DNA of 64,000 nt. It comes from Nemania diffusa (lineage: Eukaryota > Ascomycota > Sordariomycetes > Xylariales > Xylariaceae). Positions 49,501 through 60,666 of this stretch are shown here, in pieces. How positions within the stretch are numbered: the stretch's first letter is position 1; each line of letters starts with the position of its first letter. Under the pieces are notes generated by a model. That model was not told the DNA's origin and made no database searches. It worked only from the letters and a program-made list of their open reading frames with translations. The translations under genes and the position numbers were made by a program. Where the stretch lies: positions 2,434,501-2,498,500 of the forward strand of contig JBBPUQ010000003.1 of the NCBI GenBank assembly GCA_038501195.1, in the 5' to 3' direction.

Positions 49501-49627
49501 GTTGTTGGAGTTTGTTCTTCAAGGACCGCGATCGTGGCAGGGCTTGGGTTACAGGGGCTGCTGTCTCCCCATTAGAACCCGCCAAACCGCCGTCTAACAA
49601 AGCCGGATTTAACGCCATTGGCGCCAT
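46543..49627 (-). CDS. Large fungal protein with a trypsin-fold-like domain
   Basis: In minus-strand order the exons are 49627..48503, 48441..47853 and 47804..46543, giving 991 residues. The introns are 48442-48502 (gtgagt..tag, phase 0) and 47805-47852 (gtatgt..tag, phase 1). The N-terminal 150 residues are serine-rich and disordered. A middle region has NSLIVYLARDDIEIPLDVVE and CGITFSVDNPSVKKYKQMK. The segment SSKFGVSTAHGMLDHP resembles the histidine region, and ARGVSGSWVARGTELCGMVI the serine region, of the trypsin-like domain found in many fungal GDSGSWV proteins. The aspartate of GDSG is valine here, so catalysis is doubtful. The long C-terminal tail is charged and serine-rich. The family match is by motif only and function is unknown. 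Confidence 0.65.
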
Positions 49628-50087
49628 TTCTGACGTTGAACATGAGGATGTCTAGAAAACAGCCTCGATTATGAGTACTAGAAATAAGCGATCTCTCGGA
49701 TTTTCGCATCTTTAGACTCAGAGACTGTAGGACTGAGTACACGTACCCATACGAAGCTAGGTATCGGTAGGATTCAGGCAGGGGATAAGGAGATGGGGGC
49801 GGGGTTACGAGTGAGGTAACCTACACGGGTTTGGTTTGGTGCTGGGGGCTATGTGCGTCGATTCTTACTACCTCCTCAAGTGGGATATGAACCCACTGGT
49901 TTTCCAGTTTACTACTACCCACCCATATTCGTGATTCTTGTCTATGCATAACTAAGTACGACTACTACTCAGCCCCAGTTAGCAGGGGATCGGCATACTC
50001 TACTTCCTCAAAGCCTGACTCTCATCCTCAACATATGCGAGCTCAAGATGTGGTATTTCGCATTTCCACGTTAGAAGATACAATACC
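49628..50087. other. Intergenic region between divergent genes
   Basis: A divergent promoter region. A tRNA T-arm-like hairpin on the minus strand near 49875-49905 was considered and rejected. Nothing else was seen. Confidence 0.4.
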
Positions 50088-51352
50088 ATGCTACAGGAGG
50101 ACTTCGTTCAGACGTGTTGTCAAATATGGCCCAACTTAACAAAGGAAAACTATCTCCATAAGACTTATGCCGGCCTTCTGGGATATTTTGATGCTCAGAC
50201 AAGAAACCTCGCCAACCAGGGCAATAGAGCTACTTTCTCAAATTTGGCATCCATCATGGATGGCCTAACGTTAAATCAAGATGCCCTTTTTGCTAGAAGT
50301 AGCTGCATCGCCACTATCAGGGCTCAAGTCCCCGAGCCAATGTCCGACACAACCGCTGTGAGGCATGGCGAACGAGCGTTGCGAATGATGTTGACCTTGG
50401 ATATTCGTCTTGACTCTAGAGAGGTGTTTGGCTCACGACCTAGGTCATCTACTATTGACTGGGGAGATAGTAGTTCACTTGCTAGCACAATCGAGAATCA
50501 CTTCCTTGGCGACGGTCATCATCATCGTACCAGGGGCATGGTCACAGGCAGGATCGATCCATGCCTTTCTCTAGCATACCTCTGTAATTATAGAGGATTC
50601 AAAGTGTTCTGGACGTCAAATATCAGCGAGCACTTGAACATCAGTTGGAAGTCTAAAATAATCACCGTCTATGAACACAAGGTGTTCCTTTGGAATCATC
50701 TCCGTAACTCGAAGACCCCAATCATCCCACGAGCAGTCTTGGAAGAGGCCATTGATACTCTCAATTTGCTGTTCCCCCTCAACGATCGCCTTACAACGAT
50801 ACTCTTAGCCCAACATGGCAAGGACTTTCAAGGCTTAGGTTATTGTTCTAGGCCTAGGGATCAGTGTCTAGACTTGGGAAAATTCGATATCTGGAAAGAC
50901 CGTATTGCCGAGCTGGTCGAGATCATGCTTGAAGAGCCGAAAGGGTTTAAACAGTTAGCCCTGGAGAAAGATGGAAGAAACTTCCTACCTTTCATTACGT
51001 TTTGGGTTGCGATCGCGGTCGCTATACTGTCGCTTTTGAACCTCCCATTTGCAATTATTTCCATGCAGTACACAATTAAGCAGTATGATCTCGCTGTGGC
51101 ACAGGCAGTAAGTGGCCACAAACCGCATTTTCTTACGGCTCTAAGTGTCGAAGGAAACAAGAAAGACCTACTATCATCGCTAGGACTCTGTTTCAAGTGC
51201 GATGCGACCTTAGGAAGCTCTCTCCCATCTCTCTTTCTTTCTTGTCCCCCTTTAATTGCCTGCTATACAATGCTGATTACTAACTTTTGTTGTAAAAGTG
51301 CTCTGATCCAAATGCAAGAGATGCTTTGCCCCAGTACTGCTTACCAGGCTGA
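50088..51352 (+). CDS. Fungal protein with C-terminal membrane anchor, unknown function
   Basis: The exons are 50088..51107 and 51299..51352, giving 357 residues. The 191-nt intron starts gtaagt, has a tactaac branch, and ends in AAG at 51296-51298. Splicing joins QYDLAVAQA to CSDPNARDALPQYCLPG, the usual end of this ascomycete family. The main part is soluble (LTLDIRLDSREVFGSRPRSS, then KSKIITVYEHKVFLWNHLRN and FPLNDRLTTILL). One hydrophobic segment follows near the end (FLPFITFWVAIAVAILSLLN), just before the conserved short tail. It is probably a membrane-anchored protein with its long part on one side. Without the splice, the frame would run on to 51434 with unrelated sequence. No biochemical function is known to me. 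Confidence 0.7.
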
Positions 51353-52221
51353 TGGTCTAGTAAACATCGCCTCTATAACAAGCAGATTCTGCTATTTTAA
51401 GAGCCGAAGTACAGACTTACATATCAGGCTGTAATGATATGCCTGAGTGTACAACAACCATCAATATTGCGTGCTGAGGAACATAATGCTTCTAATTAAG
51501 CCACCATCGCCTTGTCGAAACTACATATAACGGTAACTAGAAGGAGTCTACAGTCAGCTAACTAAAATACCTACATACATAGAGACCTAGATCCTGACTT
51601 ATTGCAGTAGACGATAAATTTACATACTAATTCTAATCCTCTCTATTGAACCTGAACCAACTTAGCCATTGGACAGTACAGCAGACGAGGAACTCACATC
51701 TTTGCACAGCTAAACATATTTTGTATTTTGATATAATTGTTTACATAAATCTAGGTCTATGTATAAAGCATATTTGTTTGCTGCTATAAACATAGATAGT
51801 GTATAGTTCGTAAAGCCCAACCCCTCACTATCTACATGTAGAAAGGACATCTGGAGATGTACGTCTTGACACCAAGACCGTTAGGTGCCTCTGCAGGTGC
51901 TTCGTACTCTCGTGCTAGTAGGTACCGACATGCTCCATGTCGGCAAGGAATAACAGTCCCACTTATTACCATATGTAGTAAACTAAGCAGTGCCGACATG
52001 CAGATGGGCCAATCGGGACCTTACATGGTGGCGTCCGGTACAGGGTTCGGCCCTTGATCGGAGAGCCTGACTAGGTGTCAAGGGACCTGGGTAGGTATCT
52101 GATCCCTCTACATACATACAAACATGCCTCCCTTATCTGTCTATTCCTCCATTCTACTCTTTTTCACGTTGACCGCTAACTCGAGATTCACACCAATACC
52201 TAGTATATCAACAACTTCAAC
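51353..52221. other. Intergenic region upstream of the copper ATPase
   Basis: About 870 bp, no supported gene. Two GTGCCGACATG/ACCGACATGC-like strings occur near 51920-51995, and TAGGTATCTGATC near 52090. The last 100 bases are likely promoter and 5' UTR (CTATTCCTCCATTCTACTC). Confidence 0.4.
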
Positions 52222-55200
52222 ATGGGTGCTGATTGTTGTGGTAAGAAAAAGGCGCCCTCCCTACCGCCGCCAGGAGCAGCCCGGGATTCTTGCAGCAGCT
52301 CGTCCCAAACTGAATGCAACAAAAACATTGCTTGTTGTACGCCGGGCAATGAAAGGTGTAACGGTAGAGACCCTTCCTGCAAACGAGTGATCTCTCGGCT
52401 CTATACTAATCCCATCCGTGGTACAGAGGAATGTCTCAAGTCCGTTGCTGCTACACTATGCGCCGAAGGGGTGGGTGCTCACACTGATGACCACAATGGT
52501 TGTACGTTCACTATACCCAGTCACCATTTGATGTTTTAACTACTAATCGGCTCTAGGTGGCACCGGCTGCTGTTCCGATAAGAGTCAGGCCTCCGCCTGT
52601 GATGCCCATCTTCAAATGGCTTTTGCACAGTACCAATCTTTCTTGGATAATGTCCGATGTATCTGTCGCAGCATGATTGATCGTGGCTTCCAGTCTTGCT
52701 GCAAGCCTTCGGAGGCTGGGGTCGATGCCGGTGCTAGAGGGCCAAATACGACACCTTCAGGCTCAAGCGGTTGTAAAGCCACTGGAAAAGATTGCTGTGG
52801 GCTGCCAGCTAAACCTGTAGTTGACGAAAAGGAGGACTGTTGTTCGACCGGCAAATCTAGGTCTGATAACTGTTGCGGCAGTGGTCATGCATCCGAAGGT
52901 TATCAACGTCCCAAAAATCAATCTGATGACTGCTGCGGTGGCAACAAACAGCCGGACACGTGCTGTGGTAGCAAAGTGCAGCCGGAAGATGTCCATGCCA
53001 AGCAAGAGCTCGACGACTGCTGCGGTGGCGAACAGAAGCCCAGAGACAATTGCTGCAGCAAAGACAAGACTATCGACTGTTGTAGCAACAAGAAAACCTC
53101 TTGTTGCCCAAGTGGCAGCGGCGCCGCTACGAACCGTCCCGATGAATGCTGTGAGAGCAAGTCTAAGCGCACACCAAGCCCATGCTGCAACAACGAGAAG
53201 CAATGTCAACTCGAAAGCCCGCAATTTGGCTACGGGAATGAAGCCATTGACATTGAGATCGGAAGCGGCCAAGAAATTCGCATTAGTGTGAATGGCATGA
53301 CTTGTAATGGCTGCAGCGAGAACCTGGAAAGGAATCTCGCCGCCAATGGGGTGCATAACAGTGAGTAACCCCAAACGCATTTCCTTTTTGCACTACCTAG
53401 ACGGCGGTAGCGAAGATCTTCTTAGCCTATCTGGACAAAACTGTAGAGGGGATTGTATGTCGACGAAGAGTGAACAAAATGTACTTTGAAATAGGGTTAC
53501 TAACGTATACCGCAGTTCGCATCAACTACCTGCAAGGTCATGCGGATTTTACTTTTAATCCAGCCCTAGACTTGGATACAATTCTCGCAAAGACACGAGA
53601 AGCCACTGGTTTTCAGATTACTGTGATGGGCGGCGATGAATCCATTACCGTCTTAACGTCTGGTCCGCAAGCCTCCAAAGCTCTCACCCAAATCGAATTG
53701 GACGGTGTTGAGAACGTGGTGGTTCTCAACAAGAAAAGTGTTCGCATTCAATACAACCCTACAATTATTGGAGCTCGAGAACTCTTCCACAAGATCGAAC
53801 ACTTATCGGTCGGGCTTACACCTCCTCAGAATGATCAACAGCTTGCTTCGGGGCGCAAACGATTCATCATTCTTCTAGGTCAGACTGTGTCTTCATTTGT
53901 CCTTACAATTCCTATCCTTGTCCTTGCTTGGAGTAAGGTTCGTGTTGAGGAAGATACCAAGGCGGTCGTATCCCTAGTCTTGGGTAGTCTGGTTCAGCTT
54001 TTAGCTGTGCCCGTTTTCTACAAGCCGGCCCTTCAGTCTCTATTCCGCTATGGTGTGCTTGAACTTGATATGCTTGTCGTGATTGCCATCACCACTGCAT
54101 TTGTTTACTCTGTTGTCGCTTTTGGCTACCTCATAGCAGGTAAACCTTTAGAAACGGCTGCGTTCTTTGAGACAAGCTCACTTCTCATCTCATTGATCAT
54201 GCTCGGCCGCCTTGTTGCTAGCTATGCCCGCATTCGAGCCGTCGCAGCCGTGTCAGTGAGATCTTTGCAAGCTAGCACAGCTATTCTTATCGAAAACGGG
54301 GTGGATTGTGAGATTGACTCTCGGCTACTACAATTCGGCGATGTCTTCAAGGTCACACCCCATAGCCGGATCCCGACAGACGGGGTAATTACATCAGGAG
54401 TCAGCGAAGTCGATGAATCCATGGTTACTGGAGAGAGCCTTCCAGTAACTAAAAGACCCGGCGCATCTATTGTTGCTGGCACCACCAATGGTTCCGGTAC
54501 CCTAGTCGTGCGGTTGACTCGGCTTCCTGGCAAGAACACGATTACGGATATAGCTAAGCTTGTAGAAGATGCTAGTAGCTCGAAGCCGCGGGTCCAGGAA
54601 ATTGCTGATAAAGTGGCAAGTTGGTTCTTACCTACAGTACTCACAATAGCTGCAGTGGTTTTTATCATTTGGACTATTGTTGGTATTAAAGTGAGGAATC
54701 AGACAGGTGGCGAGTCCGTCATTACTGCTATAACATACGCCATTGCTGTGCTTGCAGTCTCCTGTCCCTGTGGCTTAGGCTTAGCTGCTCCTTTGGTTAT
54801 TGTCATCGCCAATGGCATCGCGGCACGCGGGGGTGTAATCGTGAAATCAGCTAGGTGCACGGAGCGCTCACGAAAAGTGACAGACGTGGTTTTCGACAAA
54901 ACAGGTACTCTTACCGAACCAACGCTTGACGTCGTTGCTGAGGAGTTTTTCAGTAATGACGCGGCGAATGCTCGTACTATTACAAAGGCGCTGATCAGCG
55001 ACAGCCAGCATCCGGTATCAGTAGCAGTCATGAAGCACTTGGGACCCGGGACTCAGGCATCTCCCCTGGTTACAAATGTACAGAGCATCCCCGGAGATGG
55101 TATTGAAGGTTTTATGTCTGGCCTTGTGGTTCGTGCTGGGCATGCTAGCTGGACCCAAAGTGAGACCCTACCAGAGGTCCGCAAGATGCTCGATGATGGC

Positions 55201-55824
55201 ATGAGTATCCTTATGGTGACCCGAGACTCAATTCCGATTGCCGGCTATGGTTTACAGACGCGCCTTCGAGCCGACGCAATCGCAACTGTTGCAAAACTTC
55301 GCGAAGATGGTATCAGTGTCCATCTCGTTTCCGGAGATCAGAACAAAGCTGTGCAGGCGATTGCGGCCGCCGTAGGTATTGACCGATTAAATGTTGCCTC
55401 TCAACGAAAGCCTCAAGAAAAGCAAGCGTATGTGGCTGCACTTATGGCCCAGCCCGGTAAAGTTGTCATGTTTTGCGGAGACGGGACGAACGACGCAGTG
55501 GCAGTGGCTCAGGCTGATATTGGTGTGCAACTGAGTGACACCATTTCTAGCGAAGTCACACGTGGTGCTGCTGATGTTGTGCTGCTCTCGGGACTTAGTG
55601 GCATTCCATTTCTCATTGAAGTCAGCCGCGCTGCCTTTTGGCGTATTGGACTCAATTTCGTTTGGTCGGCCATTTACAACTTCTTCGCCATTCTCCTCGC
55701 GGCCGGCGCCTTCGTCACTGCTCGCATCGCACCTGCTTATGCGGGCGCCGGTGAGCTTGTCAGTATCCTGCCAGTTATTTTGATAGCTCTGACTATGCTG
55801 TTACTTAAGCTGCGCCCAAACTAA
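52222..55824 (+). CDS. Copper-type P1B ATPase with cysteine-rich N-terminus (CrpA-like)
   Basis: The exons are 52222..52501, 52557..53360 and 53516..55824, giving 1130 residues. The introns (55 and 155 nt) are phase 1. The first 330 residues contain about 15 Cys-Cys pairs (DCCG, NCCS, SCCP and similar), a metal-binding region. A heavy-metal domain follows with GMTCNGC (about residue 340), and a second one without CxxC (about 425-485). The ATPase core has MVTGESLP, the membrane VSCPCGLGL metal site, the phosphorylated aspartate in VVFDKTGTLTEP (about 821), SQHPVSVAV and GDGTNDAVAVAQADIG (about 1016). The CPC motif marks Cu+ (or Ag+/Cd2+) export. This architecture matches fungal CrpA and Pca1-type detoxification pumps at the plasma membrane, rather than Ccc2 of the Golgi. 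Copper induction is likely from the family but not visible in the promoter. Confidence 0.92.
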
Positions 55825-57272
55825 ACGTCAACCCCTCCTGGCCCTGTGTTTATGACATACTAGAGGAAACAGGATCAACAGCTCGATGGCACTTTATAGA
55901 GATACATAGGACGGCATATTTAAGATACGATCTTGGCTGGGGGTTTCTAAAGTCCGAGGGCAGGAACATGAACGTAAACACATAGCTCTAGCTAGTGGCT
56001 GTATCTCGCAATAACTACAACTGACACATGAACAAGGTAGTGTCTCAATAAATACAGACTCTAATGCTCTATGATGACGAGGCTCAGGGAAGCTGTTTAT
56101 AGTGTTTGCGTAGCCCAGTCTTTGATACTATATCTTCCGCTATAGAAACCTGCGGCTTGTGATGGGATAAATCCCCCGACTAATATTTCCATTGACTCTA
56201 GCTAAAGATTTGGCGAGAGGCTAGAAATTTTGAGTAAATCCTAGTAGCAGCGATGTTCCCTAGCGCTCGTCAGGCTATTTTATCAATACTCGTGTGTATA
56301 TAAATCAACACTAGCCTAAAAGTTCCACTGAATATTGCGCTCGGCGGATCGTTTTTAGTACCATATACTTGCTGGTTGCCTTCAATTTCATCTTTAATAC
56401 GTAGGGACTGTGTCTTAACTCCCCGGAGTCCGATTATAGTTATGAGTTTATCGAGAGCGCCATTGTTTTGCCGGTAGTTTTTCACGCGCATTATTAGCGC
56501 TTCACTTTAAGACAAGAGCATGTTGCTTCACTTAAGTTGCCGATTAAATGATCATTCTCAAATAGGAACGAATTGATGCTTCAGTTCCAGGTGATCTGAA
56601 GCCCATCTAAAACTCATAGGGTAAGGGCATAATATATACTAAAGCTAATGTATTTCTAGGTCCCCCGTGATTTTGGTTATCATGTTCAAGTTTGATGTAT
56701 AGTCGTAGAGGGTAGCTATAGCTCATGTTTGCCCTTAGCAAATTAGTTAAATCATTTAGAACTCAGTAGGCGTTCTCCTTTTTGACTTCTTAGTGCAGCG
56801 AGGATAGTAATGCATTAGGGATTTATATAGCCGGTTGCGCGATGTCGTCAGCTTTGGTTAACCGGGTAGGCCACGGTATCCGGAATACTACTCAAAGACG
56901 GTAGGCTATTGGCCATACTTCATCATACCTTCAGGTGGTACTCACTGCTGGTTAAATTATTGTCAAGACATTATCGCTTATCCTTATTCTAGTGTATCTT
57001 CGAAGCCCATTGAAACGATGGTTCAGAAAACCGCCGAGGGTGTATGAAATACGAATTATGTATAGATCCAGTTGTTATTTTTCACCTAGATTATTGAGAA
57101 CACGTGTTGGGACTCTAAAAGGGTAAAGAAGCAAAATTCAATTACATGGCACCTCCGTCCCTACGCAAACAATAGCCGTTAGAAACGCCAATGTGAATCA
57201 TCATAGTACAAGACCATCAATGCTTAGTCCAAGCGTGCTCAGTACCAAACGCCAGCGCTTCCTATGCAAAGC
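55825..57272. other. Intergenic region, 1.45 kb
   Basis: Converging 3' ends of the ATPase and ATG17. No family-like open frame, RNA or repeat was recognised. Confidence 0.4.
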
Positions 57273-58905
57273 CTACTGTCTGCTATCCGTAGGGCGGTGA
57301 CGCCTTCTCGCCCCTTCAATGGTGTCCCTTTCTAGAGTCGGGGTGCCTCCAGGTCCCCGGTAATCCGATCGATTGTTTACGGATGGTACAACGTCCCATC
57401 TTGTGATAGGATCGTCCATACTTGGCCAAAGGTCTGTGGGCAAATGATCCGCAACCTCTTGACGGAACAAGTCTCGCTCCTTGCTATCCGCATCTATAAT
57501 CTTTTCAACACTATCTTTCGCTCTTCTCCATATAGCGAGGACCTTTTCTTCGACTGCTCTTCGTCGTTCGACCTCGAGGATAAGATGATCGTATGTACCA
57601 GCATACTTCTCATAGAATGTCCTTAACTCTTCCATCTCGGACATCCTGTCACGAATTGCCTCCTGTTCCTCTACCCATCTGTCCCGAAACTCGTTTTCCG
57701 CCGACATATAGCTCTGGATTCTAGTACCAATGTCCTCGAGAGTGCGGAATGCATCTAGTGTGCGAATATAGCCCAGCTTGACCTGAGTTGTCTGTTCGTC
57801 TAGCTCACTAAAATCGGATTCTACAGCCCCGAGACGCTCATTCAGTTCCTGTACTACATCTTCCACTATCGAAGAGTCTTGCACAAGAACTTCAAGCATC
57901 TGTACCCTATCTTCCGGCGATAATGGTTCTAGATCGGGCGTATGCGATTCCTGGTCAGGTATTACACCTGATATAGACACATCATCACTTTCCTGAGATT
58001 GGGTTGCCTCGGCAGCTTTGATCCTAGCGAGAGCTGGTCCCCCTTCGGTTGTTCGCACTGCGGTGACACAAAGATCGAAATGTTTCGTTAATGACGTGAG
58101 GAGTTCAGCCATAGCATGTGAGTTATCAATCATGGAAGATAATAGATGTAAAGGCGAAGGGCTTCTCGACGAGACAGAGGGCGATGCGGGCGAAGGCGCA
58201 GAAGATATGATGGTTTTGAGGGTACGTAGGTCAGCTTCGAACTGAAGAAGGTCTTTATCAAAAGACTGCTGTGTCGTCTAGATGAGACAGAGTTAGTGAC
58301 ATGATGAAATCTCTGATCCATTACAGATTGGGACTCCTAGATCATGGACAGTACAATAGGCAGCAGAGTACAGAGAGAGCATGGAGAATTATTACCTGTA
58401 GTGCTTGGATATTCTCCTTCAGGGTATCTCTCATCCTATCCACCTGGGCCTCATCTACGAAATCGAGCAAGTGCCGCTTCTCTTCGCCAGGGGGACGAAA
58501 AGCACTACTGACTATTCGACCACGGAGGACGTTCATAGTGTCCTCCAGTCGACTGTTGGCAAGGTCTAAGGTCTTAATAGTCTGCTTAAACTCTCGCTTC
58601 CCATCGTCGTAGGTGCGCGTCAGGCCTTTGCGCACGCGGAGAAGCAGCCGCATCTGTTCATTGATGCCGCGCCGAAGGAACTGGGTCTGCGCCGAGAGGA
58701 TGACAGACTCCTCGTGTGCCTGGCGGGCTGTATGGACGAGCTCGTTCGCACGTAGGACAAGCCTCATGGACGACAACGAACGTTTCGCATCAAGTAGGTG
58801 CTGGACAAGAGTCTCGACGGGGACGGAATCGAGATAGGAGGGGAGTGCGTCGAGGGACGTCGGGCGTGGCGCAGATTGCGACGAGGCAGAGCTTATTGAA
58901 GCCAT
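57273..58905 (-). CDS. ATG17: Autophagy scaffold protein Atg17
   Basis: In minus-strand order the exons are 58905..58396 and 58277..57273, giving 504 residues, the usual size. The intron (58278-58395, gtaata..tag, 118 nt) is phase 0. Near the start come LVQHLLDAKRSLSSMRLVLR and ANELVHTARQAHEESVILSA followed by QTQFLRRGINEQMRLLLRVR, the conserved Atg17 opening. Most of the rest is predicted helix and coiled coil (for example SIVEDVVQELNERLGAVESD, and LGYIRTLDAFRTLEDIGTRI). A region around residues 190-215 is serine- and proline-rich. Late LPTDLWPSMDD is also typical of the family. Atg17 forms an elongated scaffold with Atg29 and Atg31, binds Atg13, and assembles the Atg1 kinase complex at the phagophore assembly site. 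Confidence 0.9.
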
Positions 58906-59327
58906 GGTGACAGAGGTTGTCGGTGGTTTGTCGAATTGAGTTTGTTTGCAACGAGGTAGTTTATACTATCGATTAATTAAAATAAATAATCAGGCAGCTT
59001 GACGCCGAGTAGGTGCCGTCTACATCTACATCCTTGTCGTTGGCCGCGGTGATAATAGGGACGGTAGGATGATTGGTAGTAGTCCAAGTAAGGCAGCGGA
59101 AGAATAAGGAATCGAGATGTGCGCGAACTATCTACGTATGTGAGGCTCTCTTATCACGTCACGCATGACCCGGTTGGAAGCTATGTACCTATTCTACAAC
59201 TCTATCTGGAAGATTTTAGTGGGTACCTATACCTTACAGGCAGGGCGATAGGCTTATGTAGGCTAGACCTAACCTACCTAAACCTGTAGGTAGATACATA
59301 CAGTACGTGTACAGGAAGAGGGGCCTG
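58906..59327. other. ATG17 upstream region
   Basis: Promoter side of ATG17. TACCTA/TAGGTA motifs occur at 59185-59300. No gene was seen. Confidence 0.4.
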
Positions 59328-60056
59328 ACAACCCGACCAGTACCCCCCTACCCCCACATACCTACAGTGCTAAAAAACAGCCAATAGAAAATAAGAGAGC
59401 CGCCCCATCCGACCACTACTAATAAAGTTGAAATATTTTTAATTAAATAGTTAATCGATTAATAATCGATTAATAATTAATTAATAATTAATAAATATAT
59501 ATATATAAGTTATTTTTTTAAAAAAAATATATATATAATATAATATTTATTAATTAATATTTAATTAATATTTAATATATATATTTTTTATTTTTTATTT
59601 TTAATTTTTTTTAAAATAATTTTTATATATATATTTATTAATTATTAATTAATTATTAATCGATTATTATTTATATATAAATTTTATTTAAATTAAAAAT
59701 ATTTTATTATAATCAATTGTTAATTAATTACAGTAAAATATTTCAATATTAATATAATATATTATATATAACATATATTAATTATTAATTAATTATTAAT
59801 TATTAATTATTAATTAATTATTAATTATTAATTATTAATTAATTATTAATTAATTAATATTTATTTATTATTTATATATAAAATTTTCTAAGTTAAAAAT
59901 ATTAAATAGCAATCGATTAATAATCGATTACTTTATTCATTTTATTTTTAAATTACCCGACCAGTACTAGTGTTTTAGCGCTGTTGATCGCATCCACTTC
60001 CTTGACCTGATTTGGGTGTTGGTGTGTTGATCAAGGGGGGGTACTGGTCAGGTTGT
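59328..60056. mobile_element. Small AT-rich element with 21-bp inverted ends (MITE-like)
   Basis: The left end, beginning ACAACCCGACCAGTACCCCC (59328-59348), is matched on the other strand at 60036-60056 with 20 of 21 bases identical. Between them lies an AT-rich core (59420-59955) full of TTAATTAA and ATCGATTAATAATCGAT palindromes. A further direct copy of ACCCGACCAGTAC lies at 59955-59967. There is no coding sequence. No target duplication is apparent. A non-autonomous DNA transposon with a RIP-mutated or palindromic core is the simplest reading. Confidence 0.5.
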
Positions 60057-60666
60057 GTGGGTACACTACAGGAACGCTACTTAAAAGCATGCAGATCCAA
60101 CAGCTTCCTATTCGACAGACTCGACCCGACCCGACCCAGTGAACCGACTAACTGGACCCGACACGGGAGTTATCCACAAAGATCGTTAATGAAAGCCTCC
60201 ACCCACTGGGGTCCTCCATCTTCTATGCAACTTCGTGTACCTTGGCGTATTTGGTGCCCCTATACTTACAGAACACCGAGTGGGAAATTTGTGATATTTC
60301 TTATAGCTATCCATCAGCTACCACTCTAATTGAATTCCTATATTCCCATATATAATATGCCTATCCCGTGCTAATGAAATAGCACGTTTCTTAATCCATT
60401 TTAAAGTCTTTGTTATCTAGGACCTCTACGAATTTGTATATGCAGGGAGGGTATCTAGAGGATTACGACGACCGTCTCATACTGACCATATCCGGGTCAT
60501 CCGTGGCTAGCAAACTTGATCCCGATACACTCGACAGCTATATACTAGACTCTCAACTCAGAAACAATACAGGTTGTCAAATGCTAATAAAACTTAGTTA
60601 CCTACCCTGAAAGAAATCAGCTCATCGGCCATGATGTTGCGATATTTTGCCGCTTCGTAGTCCTCG
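60057..60666. other. Upstream region of the next gene
   Basis: It contains a short CCGACCCGACCC direct repeat at 60122-60140. No gene is supported; the frames at 60012-60329 and 60410-60610 have no family features. Confidence 0.4.

Noticed and set aside
49870..49930. Minus-strand hairpins resembling tRNA anticodon and T arms
   Set aside because: The putative anticodon loop has only four bases and no acceptor or D arm can be formed.
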